Below are positions 24,025 to 35,406 of a stretch of 64,000 nt of DNA, one piece after another. The notes under the pieces are model-generated. The model was given only the letters and a program-made list of their open reading frames with translations, searched no databases and was not told the origin of the DNA. Source of the stretch: Bretschneidera sinensis. Lineage: Eukaryota; Streptophyta; Magnoliopsida; Brassicales; Akaniaceae. The stretch is taken from NCBI GenBank assembly GCA_023935145.1, contig CM043705.1:55956084-56020083 (forward strand), given 5' to 3'. Both the position numbers and the translations under genes were made by a program. How positions within the stretch are numbered: position 1 is the first letter of the stretch; every line of letters begins with the position of its first letter.

Positions 24025-24745
24025 GAAACTAATCATCTACACCAAAGTACCAAACCCAAATCTTGGGTCTCTGTGTTACATCATTGATCATGTTAGTCAC
24101 TAGCATTTTCCTCATCATAAAGAATAGCACAAATCTCACATCACTACTAACTAGTTTTGAACTCAGCATCTCAAACAGAACACATGTGCACAAGCATCAC
24201 TAAAGTGCTAAAAGTGAACTTGGTCCCTTTTCGTTGAAGAACAAATATGATATCTCATCAGCAGTCCTTGTTTTGGTAATCCAAAGGAAGGACATGTACT
24301 TTCAGTTTCAGTATTATGTGAGACTCACAAATTCAATAATTCTGGAAAAAACTGTTCTTGAAACAAGTAGCGACACTCTCAACATCCAGGAAAAAACAAC
24401 AGACCTCTAGATGGCCAAAGAGAACAAAAATTCCTGGAGGCCAAAAAATAGAAGCAACCAACCAAGACAACATGGAGATTACAGGTTAATTTGCCTGACT
24501 ATCTGGAATGATTTCATCAAGCAGGCTATCATTGTTGAGTTGTGATTGAGAATCTATTAGTTTAGCCTTCTTGAATCTGCTTGAACTTCTAAGGATTTTA
24601 TCCAATGTCATATTCTTTGGGCCAGTTGAGCTGCTCCAGAGAAACAAACAGATATAGTTGGACATACTGACAGTATAAAAATAACAAAATCTAACACAGA
24701 GACCCAAGATTTGGGTTTGGTACTTTAGTGTAGATGATCAGTTTC
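24025..24745. repeat. Block bounded by 54-bp inverted repeats
   Basis: 24025-24078 and 24692-24745 are inverted copies with two mismatches (core ACCAAACCCAAATCTTGGGT). They enclose 613 bp that include an exon-like piece on the minus strand. No target duplication was found, so it may be a fold-back element or an inversion made while gene pieces were captured. Confidence 0.8.
24498..24633 (-). pseudogene. Exon-like fragment of unknown host gene (minus strand)
   Basis: The minus strand shows a pyrimidine-rich tract and GGAGCAG at about 24634, then an open piece reading STGPKNMTLDKILRSSSRF, KKAKLIDSQSQ and SLLDEIIPDSQAN before a stop. The acceptor-like start, hydrophilic acidic end and stop look like the last exon of a gene. 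I do not recognise the protein. Its place inside the CACTA element, close to a captured pyruvate decarboxylase exon, suggests a second captured piece. Confidence 0.35.
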
Positions 24746-24847
24746 TCTTTTCACACTATCGATGCAATCAAGGATTCGTTGTAGTGGTGCAAAAGAATGA
24801 AACTAGAGTTGCTTTCTAGTTTATGTCTTGATATCTGTTTGTTCTAG

Positions 24848-25021
24848 CTTGTTACGGGCAGTGGTGAATAACTTGAATGATGCACATGAACTTCTAGATA
24901 CTGCCATTTCTACAGCTTTGCAGGAAAACAAGCCGGTTTATCTTAGCAGAAGCTATAATCTGCTTGGAATTCTTGATCCAACTTTCACTAGAGATCCAGT
25001 GCCATTCTTTCTTGCACCTAA
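24848..25021 (+). pseudogene. PDC: Captured exon of pyruvate decarboxylase
   Basis: The frame after the acceptor TTGTTCTAG reads AVVNNLNDAHELLDTAISTA, LQENKPVYL, then PTFTRDPVPFFLAPK, followed by donor GTATGG. This is the plant pyruvate decarboxylase segment at the end of the N-terminal thiamine-diphosphate-binding domain (DAHELIDTAIS...KPVYISISCNLPGIPHPTF...PVPFFLAPK), the enzyme that makes acetaldehyde from pyruvate in fermentation. Only this one exon with flanking intron is present. Several conserved residues are changed (YLSRSYNLLGILDP where SISCNLPGIPHP is usual) and the start appears shifted by one base. Lying between the CACTA promoter region and its transposase gene, it is a transduplicated fragment, not a functional gene. 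Confidence 0.85.
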
Positions 25022-25379
25022 GTATGGTTTCGATCTCATTACTATATTAGTTTTTATTCCTGAAGTTATATGAATTTGATAAGTTCTCATGATTTGTGCT
25101 ACAATTGGTTTAAAAATCAATGAAAATGGGGCTGCTGAAATTTAGGCTTGACTTCAAATATTGGATACACCTTAAATTCACAAGGATAACAATCAAGATT
25201 AAAAGGAAATGACTTAGTAAATCCATAATAATGTGAATAATGTTAGTCTTGGTTGAGTTGAACTAAGAGCTGTGATGACTAGAAACATAGCAAAAAACTT
25301 GCATGGTAAAATGAATTGTTATGTATGCACATGAGACATCTTGAAGCATAAAAATATTGATATACGTGAAAAAATCATT

Positions 25380-25626
25380 TAATTAAAAAAATAATAATAA
25401 TTTTAATATATATAATAATAATTATTATGATAATTTAAATAATTTTTAGAATTAATAATTATTTTTATAAAAACAATTATTATGAATATTAATATTAAAA
25501 TGTCTTATTATATTGTAATAGTATTATTATGATAATATATATTATAATGTTTATTATTATTTTATTTCTACTTATTATATTAGTTTTTAATTATTGTTAT
25601 AATTAATAAGGTTTTTATTATAATAG

Positions 25627-25657
<31 letters not shown>

Positions 25658-25935
25658 TTCATATTTAGTAATAATACTTAGTATTATTTAAATAAAAATA
25701 ATATATTATTATTTTTATAAATTCTTATAATAATATGAAATTAGTAATAATCATATTTTAATAATAGTAATAATAATAATTATTTATAATAAATTACTAT
25801 AAAATCATACAATTATTATAAATAATTATATATATATTTATTATTATTATTATAGTATTACTATTATCATTTCAATAATTTTAATGTTACTAATTTATAT
25901 TAAGATTGTAATAATTATTAATAGTAATTATTTGC
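25380..25935. repeat. AT-rich simple-sequence block in the CACTA element
   Basis: Almost only A and T, made of ATA/TAA/ATT runs, similar in texture to the interiors of the PIF-like elements at 35520-36440 and 58750-59470. No terminal repeats were found, so it may be a relic of the same family or a simple expansion. Confidence 0.7.
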
Positions 25936-26102
25936 TGAGACCAATTGCCAACATGAGTTTGTATCAATTTGTTGTTATCAATTTCAGTTCATCCACTTAC
26001 CAATCAAATCGAAGTTTGTCATTATGCCTTCTTTTACCAAAAATATTACAATTCTGACTTTATTAACACTGTTTTAGGAAATTCTATTGGAGTCATCTAA
26101 AA

Positions 26103-29100
26103 ATGGATAAAAGTTGGATAGATAAACCAATGTCGAGTAAAGCCTATATGGATGGTGTTGCAAACTTCATTAGATTTGCGTGTCAGAACGCTTATGGTCG
26201 TGGTAGTATTGTTTGTCCATGTAGGAGATGTGGTAATTGTTATTCATGGAACCAGAAATTGTGCAGGGGCATATATTGTATAATGGGTTTAGTCCAGGTT
26301 ACACCGAGTAGGTTTTTCATGGGGAGAAAGTCTCTCGTATAGACCACACTCACACTAGTTCACAACCCACTAGTGTTCCAGGTGGCTTCATGGGACGAGA
26401 TGACTTGTTGGGTTTGCTCTAAGGTGCATTCGAGGTTACTTATGAAAACCCAAACAATGAACCGTTAAGTTTAGGAATCGAAGTGGGATCTTCAAATGAG
26501 CATGGTGAATAGCAACAGACTTATGGTGGGTTTGAGTTCAATAATTGTGGTGATCATTCACCTGTTGAACATCCAGTTCGTTCTGCTATTGATGAAACGA
26601 CTCAGTATCGCAATTTGATGAAAGATTACGATACTGAACTTTATCCGGGTTGTCAGAATTTCACAAAGTTAAGTTTCATGTTATATTTATTACACCTCAA
26701 ATGTTTGAATAGGTGGTTTGGTAAATCTCTGACTATGTTGCTTGAGTTTATCAACATGGCATTTCCGATGTATGCGCCATTGCCATCAAATTATTATGAA
26801 GCAATGAAGATTATCAAAGGATTGGGTCTTGGGTATGAGAAGATTCATATTTGTCCTAATGACTGCACACTGTATTGGGGTGAGCATGTGAATGATGAAT
26901 TTTGTCATGCGTGTGGTGTGGCACGGTGGGTCAAAAACACAGCTGATGATGAGGATCAGTTGAATGAGATGGATGGTCAATTGAAAAAGAAAAAGCCAGC
27001 TAAGGTATTGTGTTATTTTCCTCTAATACCGAGATTGAAGAGGAAATATATGTCATCTAAAACGGCTTCGTTGATGAGATGGCATGACAAAGATAGGACA
27101 AATGATAGGATTTTAAGACACTCTGCGGATGGATTAGCCTGGAATGAATTGGATAGATTATATCCCGATTTTGCAACTGATCCTCGGAGTGTTAGGCTTG
27201 GTCTAACTAATGAAGGGTTCAATCTCTTTCGAATAATGAGTTCAACTTATAGCACATGGCCTGTTCTTTTGGTCCCATACAACTTACAACCGTGGCTTTG
27301 TATGAAGCAAACATCCTTCATCCTTTCAATGGTGATTCCTGGTGAGAGAATCCCCGGTAATGATATTGATATCTTTTTGCAGCCCCTAATGGAAGAGCTG
27401 AAACAATTATGGGATGGTGTTAATGCATTTGATGCGTCCACCAATCAAAGTTTTAAGCTGTGTGCTTCTCTTCTTTGGACGATTAATGATTTTTCAGCAT
27501 ATGCAAACTTATCTGGATGGAGTACCAAGGGGCGGGTTGCTTATCCATGTTGTGGGGACTCTACACATTCTATATGGTTAAAGCACGAGGGAAAGTTTTG
27601 CTATATGGGTCATCGTCGATGGTTAGCAGAAAACCATGAGTTTCGTTTTCAGATGGATCAGTTTGATGGCACCATAGAGTTGGGATCTGCTCCTGTTCCA
27701 CCGTTTGGACACGATGTTTTAAGACAACTAGAGGGTGGAAACTATATCTATGGTAAAACCTCGAAGCCTTCTAAGAAGAGGGCAAGAGAGGATGTCGGTA
27801 TCTCTACGGGGCAAGTACTAATGGATGAAGTTGATAACCTTTTTGAAGGTGTGGACGATTTCCTTGAAAATGTTGATAATGAGGATCTTTCCATGGATGA
27901 GGGAGTTATAGATACGTTGTGGAAAAAAAGAAGCATTTTCTTTGACTTACCATATTGGAAAGACAATCTATTGCGTCATAATTTAGATGTGATGCATATA
28001 GAGAAGAATGTATGTGATAATTTGATTGGAACAATATTGAATATAGATGGTAAGACTAAAGATAATAAAAAGACACTCCGCGATCTCGAGGAAATTGGTA
28101 TTAGGAAAGACCTCCATTTAGTTGTTCTTCCTAATGGAAAAGATCACTCGCCTCCAGCATGCTACACTATGTCCATCAAGGAGAAGCACAATTTCTTGAC
28201 AGTTTTGGCAAATCTTAAAGTTCCTGATGGGTATGCATCAAACATGTCGAGATATGTCAACCTAAAGGATCATAAGCTGTCAAACTTAAAGAGTCATAAC
28301 GGTCACATATTGAAGCAAAAAATCCTTCCGATTGCCTTAAGAGCATCTTTGCCTAGCCATGTTGTAGCAGTTGTTTCTAAGTTATCATCATTTTTCAAAG
28401 GCTTATGCTCCAAAGCCCTTGATCTCCATGAGCTTGACATATTAGAGTCGCGTGTTGCTTTGACACTCTGCCATTTGGAGAAAATATTCCCCCCGGGTTT
28501 CTTTACCATTATGATTCATCTTATCATTCACTTAGCCTCCAAGGCTAGACTTGAGGGTCCCTTACACTATAGGTGGATGTATCCTGTTGAGAGGTTAGAT
28601 GTTCAAAGCTAATTTGTGCACTTTTTTTTTGTTATATAATTGGCTACTTAATTTATCTTTAATTTTTTGGCTTTGCAAGGTAATTAGTGCGCTTGAAATC
28701 TTACGTACGTAATAGAAGTCGACCCGAGGGGTCAATTGCTGAAGGGTACAATGGGGAAGACTGTCTAACATATAGCTCCCAATACTTCAAAGGTGTAGAG
28801 ACAAAATTCAACCGCTGCCAAAGGAACAATGATACTGTAAATTATCCAGATGACTACATGTTTTACTCTGGTGGACGGATAATGGGAAAGATTGTAAGTG
28901 TTGAGCTCGATGACATGTCATTGGCTCAAGCAAATCGTTATGTGTTGCTCCATAATGATAAACTTTCTGACCTTCGTAGGTTAGTATCAATAAAGGAACT
29001 TAGTAATCATGTGTTTAAATTGAGTTGTTATTATCTATTATTATCATTGTGAAGGATAACAGTTAGTTAAAAACATCAATTATTGCAATGAATTTTTGGC

Positions 29101-29801
29101 TGCTCAAAGACTCACCAACCGTTTTAATCGACTAATACAAAGTCTCGAACAAAAGTGGTTGGTTGAGAAATTTCCCTCATGGCTTATGAGACAGGTTAGG
29201 CATAATAACAATTATCTTCGAATGTTATAAGTGTTTTCAATAAAACATTGATTGTTGTTGTCTCATATTAATTGTTGGTAAATGTTTAGGTGCCATGGAT
29301 GGTGGATAACAATTATTCGGATGAAATAATTGCTTTGCTCGAGGTCTGAATAATGTTGTTAGGAGATTTAATGGATTCAACATCAACAGCTTTAAATTCC
29401 ACACAAAGGAACGTGAGAGGTTTAGACGATCTCAAAATTCGGGAGTTATAGTTGAAGTGGATGATATAATGTATTATGGTGTGCTCAAAGATATCATCGA
29501 GTTGGATTACTATGGGACATTTAAGATTGTGTTGTTCCGTTGTGATTGGGTGGATGTTAATTCACCCAGGGGTTTAAAGAAATATGCAAGTGGGTGCATT
29601 CTCGTGAACTTGAATAGGTTCATACACACTGGTTAGTTATTGAAGGATGACCCGTTCGTTATTTCATCTCAAGCGAAGCAAGTGTTTTATGTGCAAGACC
29701 CAACAAGAAAGGAATGGTATCATGTTGTGATCACAAAGCCAAGGGACCTATATGACATGGGGGAAATAACGCAGGAAGAGGATGATGACACTTACAATTA
29801 G
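26103..29801 (+). pseudogene. CACTA Tnp2-type transposase, broken
   Basis: The main transposase of CACTA elements, which binds the ends and cuts. Domains in order: a Transpos_assoc zinc domain (26103-26250: DKSWIDKP, FIRFACQNAYGRGS, CPCRRC); after a shift near 26250 a linker with GYTE-stop-VFHGE, two more stops (near 26426 and 26509); a long open stretch 26615-28612 (665 codons) with the Cys motif CPNDC..CHAC, the Tnp2 core (WPVLLVPYNLQPWLCMK, IPGNDIDIFLQPLMEELKQLW, NDFSAYANLSGWSTKG) and DUF4218 (LHELDILESRVALTLCHLEK); after an intron, LKSYVRNRSRPEGSIAEGY (28690 on); then a DUF4216 domain (29330-29770: FKFHTKERERFRRSQNSGV, VFYVQDPTRKEWYHVV). A TAG near 29635 replaces the usual Glu of HTGELL. 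At least four stops and one shift make it inactive. Confidence 0.9.
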
Positions 29802-30297
29802 TGCATGCCTTCTAATGTAGTGGTAGACGATCAATTAGATTGTATCTCAACTTAGGCTAGGATGGACATTGACGAAGATACCAACTAGTTTTATGTGCAT
29901 TTCCATGTAATTGTATTTGGATGTTTATTTATGTGATGCACATGTGTGTAAAAGAGATTTGTAATGTTTTATTGTATTATTTCGGGTTACTATTGGTTTG
30001 TATCACACAGTTCAAGAGTCATTAACTTTTTTACGTACAGTTTGTGGAATGTTACTTCAGAATGTCGAAAATTTCTGTTTTAGTTGAATGATTGATTATT
30101 GCTTATTCTTTATATCCTATTTGAAGCACTTATTTGTTAATTTATTCACAAGTACTCAAAAGTTATTGAAAGCTTATTTTCTGCGAGCCCTTGACCATTC
30201 CTGTCTTTCAAGTGCGGTTCTTCTAATTCTTGTTAACTCTTATTGCTTTCTTGATAGTGTGAGATATAATTATTTTTATGTTTTTATGTATACAGAT
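29802..30297. other. Spacer between the two CACTA genes
   Basis: 3' end of the transposase unit and upstream region of the second gene. AT-rich; no gene recognised. Confidence 0.5.
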
Positions 30298-31724
30298 TGC
30301 AAGATATATAGGTCAAAATATATTCCTCCCTCATTCAGAGATAACATGTCAAACCAGGCTCCAGCAGAGTCTTCACACCATCAAGAAGATATTGACCATG
30401 AGCATGAGTATCACCTTGATGATGATCATGACTCGCAAAATGATTCTGAGACCGAGCCAATAACAACGGGAAGTGAAAACAATGATAGTGAACAATACGA
30501 GATAATTGGTAATTTTTGTATTATAATACATTCTCCTTATAACTAGTTTGATATCACATTGTTATACTAATTATAAAATTTATGTTTTCAATGTATAGAT
30601 TTTGAAGGGAGGGTGAGGAAGCAAACACATGTCCTGAGAACCTCACAAGTGTGGTCCCTTGAACGCGGGGAAAAAATTGTGATCCACTTTAATTCACGTA
30701 ATCAACCTACAAAAAAAAGTGGCCAAATTTGAAGCAGCTGGTTGGGCAAGGTTGCAAAGAGAGGGAACCTTTGTCCGCTTAATTACACGGATTGGAAGAA
30801 GGTCCCTTTTAACTACAAGAAGGACCTTGTTTTATTGATTCGGGTGAGTAACAACTTAATTTCGGGTTTTCATCCAATTTTTTTTCTTTTTATGTTTTTG
30901 TGGTGTTGTATAAGCATAACCCCTAACAACAATAATGCTTATTTGACATTGATTTCCTTTTTTTTTTTTGGTAGAGGAAGTTCCATTACCCTATGATTGA
31001 GGCGATAGACAAAATTTTATTGAGGATGGTAGGGAAAAAATGGAAGGACTACCGATACGTGCTTAAAAAAGACCATGTGAAGGGCAAAACAAAACAACAA
31101 GTTTTGAGCAACAATGTCCCAAAAGGCGTAGATCAAGACCAGTGGAAGCAATTGGTGAACTACTAGTTCTCTGAGCAGAGTGAGGTTGGTTTAATATAAT
31201 TATGTTCAGTTGGATTCTCATTGTTCCTATTTTTCTAATAATGACTAATTGGTTAAATTGGTTTATTATTGGTGTAGAAATATTCTACTATAGGGACAGT
31301 GGCATGTGAAAGACAACAATGTCCTCACACGATCGGTTCGAAGAGTTTTGCTAGAAGACGGGATGAATATGTGAGTTCATTTGCTTCTTTCATCCATTCT
31401 TTCATTGAGATGCAGTGTATTGAGTCACTATTTAAACTATTTTCATAAATGGTAGGAGATAACACATGGAAATGAGCCCAAGCGTGTAGAGTTTTTTGCT
31501 GAAACTCATAAACGCAAGGATGGGACTTTTATTAATGAAGCATCACGACAATTTATGGTAAGTTCTCTAGTTTCCTTGTGATTGGACCAGCATTGATACT
31601 AGCTTTTTGCTACTTATATTATTTTTTCTGGAAGAAAAAGGACTTAAAACTGATGTTATTGCATGTAAACATAGACACCCTTCTAGAATTTGGTTTGTTT
31701 TGGATTTGAGGTTTTGGGCTAGTG

Positions 31725-32110
31725 AGAGAGCTTATGTGTGTGTCTGTTTGATCATTATGTGTTTATATTGGTGCAATGTGTGGTTGTGAGGGTTTGACAG
31801 AGCTGCTGTGAGTTGGCGTGGCTGTGTGTGCAGCTGTGATCAGCATGTGGGTGTTTCTGTCTCTGTTGTATGTGTTGGTGTTCTGTGTGTCTGTCTGTGG
31901 CTGCAGGGTGTGAGAGAGACACTTTATATGTGTGTTAGTGCATGACATGTGCTGTGCTCTATGCTGTGAGATCAATATAATCAGTATGCTACTGTTTTCT
32001 GTGTTGTGTGTGTGTGTGTGCAACTGTGATAAGTGTCTCTGCTTCTGTGTTCTGCTAGATGTAGTGTGTGTGAGAGCGAGTTCCAGCTCTCAAAGTGTGT
32101 ATTGATTGCT
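31725..32110. repeat. TG-rich low-complexity region in the intron
   Basis: Runs of TGTG and CTGTG, including a (TG)n stretch at 32004-32021. No coding features. Confidence 0.8.
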
Positions 32111-32116
32111 GGTGAG

Positions 32117-32222
32117 ATTAATGACATGTATGAACTTAGATGAGATTAATGTTATATGGATAGTCTGAACATGTATGAAGCAAACATTTCACTTGTTCTT
32201 ATATCATCTCTAACCTTGTAAG
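32117..32222 (+). repeat. 106-bp direct repeat, copy 1
   Basis: Matches 34121-34226 with about three mismatches; includes ATGTATGAAGCAAACATTTC. The copies are 2004 bp apart in the long intron of the second CACTA gene. Confidence 0.93.
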
Positions 32223-34120
32223 GTATGTAATGAATTTGTGACTATGGTGTGGCTTTTAGATTGATCAAACATCTTGCGAGTGATTAATTCTGTCATTAAT
32301 TCTATATTTGTAACTATTTGTTTCTGATATTATTTGGCATAATAAAGTAAGTTACTGCTTTATAGATCCAATTTTCAAATCCCAAGGGGATAGTTTGATG
32401 GTGATTGGTTTTAACTATAAGATATGGGCTTCTTTTTGTTAGTTCCTGCATTTGTACTTGTAATTGTTTGGTATATAGAGTTAGTGCATTTATCCAGAGA
32501 AAAATCAAGTTGTTTTGTGCAGGCTGAGCATTTATGTTCTGTTGTAAGAAAGAGCTTTAGAAGAGGACTCTTATCCCTTTCTGTCCTTGCCTCTGAATTA
32601 TATCACTCTTTCTCTATTCTGTTTCTATGTGTTCATGAGTTAATTTGACACTTTTGCTAGTCTTATATTTGTTCTGCATACACCTTCTGATATAATATTT
32701 TCTGCTTTCTTATGCTGTCTCTTCTTGTCTTTGCATTTTTTCTGGTCTAAATTTATCATTTGACTATGTTTTATAGAGGCATTGTTAGGAAACAGATATT
32801 GACGTAATTTCAATGAATAATTTTCCACTCTTTTTATTGATAAAAATTATATCTTATATACACAATAGTTCAGAAGGTAATTTAGGAATTATACAAACGT
32901 TGAAGATAAACCTATGCTACTGTTACAATGTACACCTATAGAATTTAAACTTGGAATCAGTTGCAAATATAGAATTTAAACTTCAGTTTTCACTCACTGA
33001 TGTTCTGTTGTTTAAACTCTTGGTCATTCAGGAAGTGGTTGATCATAGTTGGAAAATTATTTTTTTCAAGCTTGCCCAATTTTCAGCAGAGCCTTATCTA
33101 CTGGACTCTTGATAGAATTAGAAATTGTTACTCTTTGGATGTTAACTCCTCATTTCCTTTCTTGTTACAGAAATGTTGTAAGTTATGCAAAATGTTGTTC
33201 AGAGGGCTTATTATATGATTTTTTTAACCGTTGTATGTAAACATACCGTCTTATCTAAGAGTTACTTAGTATTAAAAATCTAAAATATAGCAGATATTAT
33301 CTCTAGTTTATCGGCTTGGCAAGCATTGAGCTTTGGTAGATGAAGGGAGTAATTGAATTTGTAATAACCCTACTGTGGGATTGTCAAGCGTTTACTGAAT
33401 TTTACAGGAGTAGTTTTATAGTTTTAAATGCTTCTTTCTTCTCTTAATTGCTTGGATTTAAACTGACTAGACAACATTTATGATTAATAGGAAGCTTTGC
33501 CTCTTCAGTTGTTATGTAACTGCTGACTTGTTCTTGTAATACCTGCTGCTTAGCTACAGGCTACCTACGTAGCCTCTTCAATTCTTACTAAGACATGACT
33601 AACCATCTTTGTATCATGCAGTACACGCTGATGCAGGCCCTTTTGATTCATGATACTCCATTGCTATGAATAAATAGTGTTTAGGAACATTGCATCTCAT
33701 AAAAATGTCTTTGTTTTGTTGAAAACCTTGCTGGTACCATGGTCTACATGCTACTGAATGAGTAATTTTTGAAATATTTCAGTCTGGATATTTTCATCAA
33801 TTCTTAGTCTCATTAGTTTAGTTTGCATCTAGGACTAAAATTAATGCCTGCACTAGTAGGAAAAAAGGCTAGAAAGGCCGACACCATGTTCAAAAATGTG
33901 TCTTTTGATATCGAATGCATTACATGACTTGTGGGAATTTTATTTTCTCGTTAGAGTTTCAATTCCTGTCTTGAAAAGGAATTGTCCGGATCAGTTGATA
34001 ATTATTGTTGGTAATGCTATTGAAACTTCTTTGTTTGCTCCTAAAATTTGATTCATCTAAACTCATGCAGCTTTGAGTATGGATTTCTTCATTTCAATTA
34101 AGTTTGCTCTTAAAATTCTG

Positions 34121-34226
34121 ATTAATGACATGCATGAACTTAGATGAAATTAATGTTATATGGATAGTCTGAACATGTATGAAGCAAACATTTCACTTGT
34201 TCTTATATAATCTCTAACCTTGTAAG
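34121..34226 (+). repeat. 106-bp direct repeat, copy 2
   Basis: Partner of 32117-32222. The pair encloses about 1.9 kb of AT-rich sequence without a recognised gene. Confidence 0.93.
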
Positions 34227-34476
34227 TTAATTAACAATATATTATTTAAATCTTGTTCTAGTTGTTTGGATTGTATATTTATTAAGTTTTGACTTAGCTA
34301 CTTTTTTTGGATTGTATATTTGTTTTTCTTTTGCAGGAGGTTTTATGAAAAAATATGAGAAATTTTGCCAGTTTTTCTATAAAATATGATAAACAACTTT
34401 TGTTTTATGTAAATTTCGCTTCAATTAGTTTCTCAATATTCGGAAGAGTTTAATCTTTATTGTTTCGTAATTGTAG

Positions 34477-34905
34477 GTGACAGCTGAAGCTCGTGTTGCT
34501 GAACTTGTTGCAGCTTCAGGATCCTCTGATGCTAGCAATAATTTAGCAATACAAAATGAAGTCTTCACCGAGCTTATGGGTGAAGAGAGTTCCGGTCATG
34601 TCCGAGGTCAGGGTTTTGGAGTTACACCCTCTGCTATGTATGGACTTTCAGCTCAAATGAGAAATGATATGGGATACCATGGGGCTTATGCTGAAAAGAT
34701 AAATAGTCTGAGAGCACAAATGAAAGAAAACAATCAACAACATGCGCATCAGATTGAACAGTATGCGCATAAGATTGAACAGCAGGCGCATCAGATTCAA
34801 GAAATAACAGCTAAGCACAATGATCAAATGAATAGTATGCAATCCCAAATGGATAAGCTGAAGTCTTTACTACAACATTTGGTTAATAGAGGATCTCAAA
34901 ATTGA
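34477..34905 (+). CDS. Last exon of the second CACTA gene, with heptad-repeat coiled coil
   Basis: Open from the acceptor TTGTAG at 34470-34475 to the stop at 34903. The first half carries the family motif ELMGEESSGHVRGQGFG. The second half is a predicted coiled coil with a 7-residue repeat, HQIEQYA-HKIEQQA-HQIQEIT (about 34744-34809), a 21-bp tandem repeat, then MNSMQSQMDKLKSLLQHLV. Coiled coils are usual for dimerising CACTA accessory proteins. It is the only undamaged exon of a gene whose earlier exons have stops. Confidence 0.6.
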   Translation: MTAEARVAELVAASGSSDASNNLAIQNEVFTELMGEESSGHVRGQGFGVTPSAMYGLSAQMRNDMGYHGAYAEKINSLRAQMKENNQQHAHQIEQYAHKIEQQAHQIQEITAKHNDQMNSMQSQMDKLKSLLQHLVNRGSQN

Positions 34906-35099
34906 TGTTAAGTGTGATGGTAACTATGATTTTTTTTTTTTTTTGTACATGAGATGACTTTTGTACTAAGTAAAAGAATTTTTATGGATATTTGATGGTA
35001 CATTTTTATATATTGAAGAACATTTCAAATTTTATGGTACATTTTATTTATTGAAGGGTTCATTTTATGATACATTAAACCAAAATAATATAAAAAAAC

Positions 35100-35395
35100 A
35101 CAATTAAAGCACTTATATACCGGCGCTTAGAAGCACCACTATATAAGGGCCAGTATATATCGACGCTTACATAAGAGCCGGTATATTGCGGCGCTTGTAA
35201 GCACCGAAATATACCGATGCCTACAAGCGCCGAAAAAATATGCACATTGCGGTGCTTTTTTAAGCGCTGGTATTTGCGTTTCGACACCACACATACCGGT
35301 ACTTTATCTGGTGCTTGCGATAAGCACCGGAAATGCATATTCCAGCATTTTAAAGCATCAAAATATGAACAAAAAAACGCCGGCGATAACCTTTT
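35100..35395. repeat. Right subterminal repeats of the CACTA element
   Basis: Inverted counterparts of the left array: repeated GGCGCTT..AAGCACCG and ATATACCG units up to the terminus at 35406. Confidence 0.88.
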
Positions 35396-35406
35396 ATTTT
35401 GTAGTG

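Larger units (their letters stand above)
30298..34905 (+). pseudogene. Second CACTA gene, Transposase_24-type, broken
   Basis: Plant CACTA elements carry a second gene whose product helps bind the subterminal repeats. Exon-like pieces: 30298-30506 (acidic, His-rich: HHQEDIDHEHEYHLDDDHD); 30598-30842 (VRKQTHVLRTSQVWSL, then an in-frame TGA and WLGKVAKRGNLCPLNYTDWK); 30975-31180 (KILLRMVGKKWKDYRYVLKK, NVPKGVDQDQWKQLVNY-stop-FSE); 31279-31371 (CPHTIGSKSFARRRDEY); 31456-31558 (EPKRVEFFAETHKRKDGTFI); then, after a 2.9-kb intron, 34477-34905 (FTELMGEESSGHVRGQGFG and a coiled coil). The order matches the Transposase_24 (PF03004) family. Two stops (TGA in exon 2, TAG where Trp is usual in exon 3) break it. 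Intron phases were judged by eye. Confidence 0.75.
15438..35406 (+). mobile_element. CACTA (En/Spm-type) transposon with captured gene fragment
   Basis: The ends are CACTACAAGATAATTGG (left) and, inverted, CACTACAAAATAAAAGG (right), each followed within 30 bp by GCCGGCG. The 3-bp target copies are TTC (15435-15437) and TTT (35407-35409); the uninterrupted PIF-like copy at 58542-59686 reads ATGTTTGGTT at the matching site, so the target was TTT and the left copy has mutated. Arrays of palindromic GGCGCTTNNAAGCGCC repeats fill both subterminal regions. Inside are the Tnp2 transposase, a second Transposase_24-type gene and a pyruvate decarboxylase exon. Without the 6.6-kb gypsy insertion the element is about 13.3 kb. 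Both genes are broken, so it is not autonomous. Confidence 0.93.

Noticed and set aside
30088..30297. Upstream extension of the first exon of the second CACTA gene
   Set aside because: Hydrophobic, AT-rich text with no family likeness; the exon-like part begins at about 30298 after an acceptor-like ACAG.
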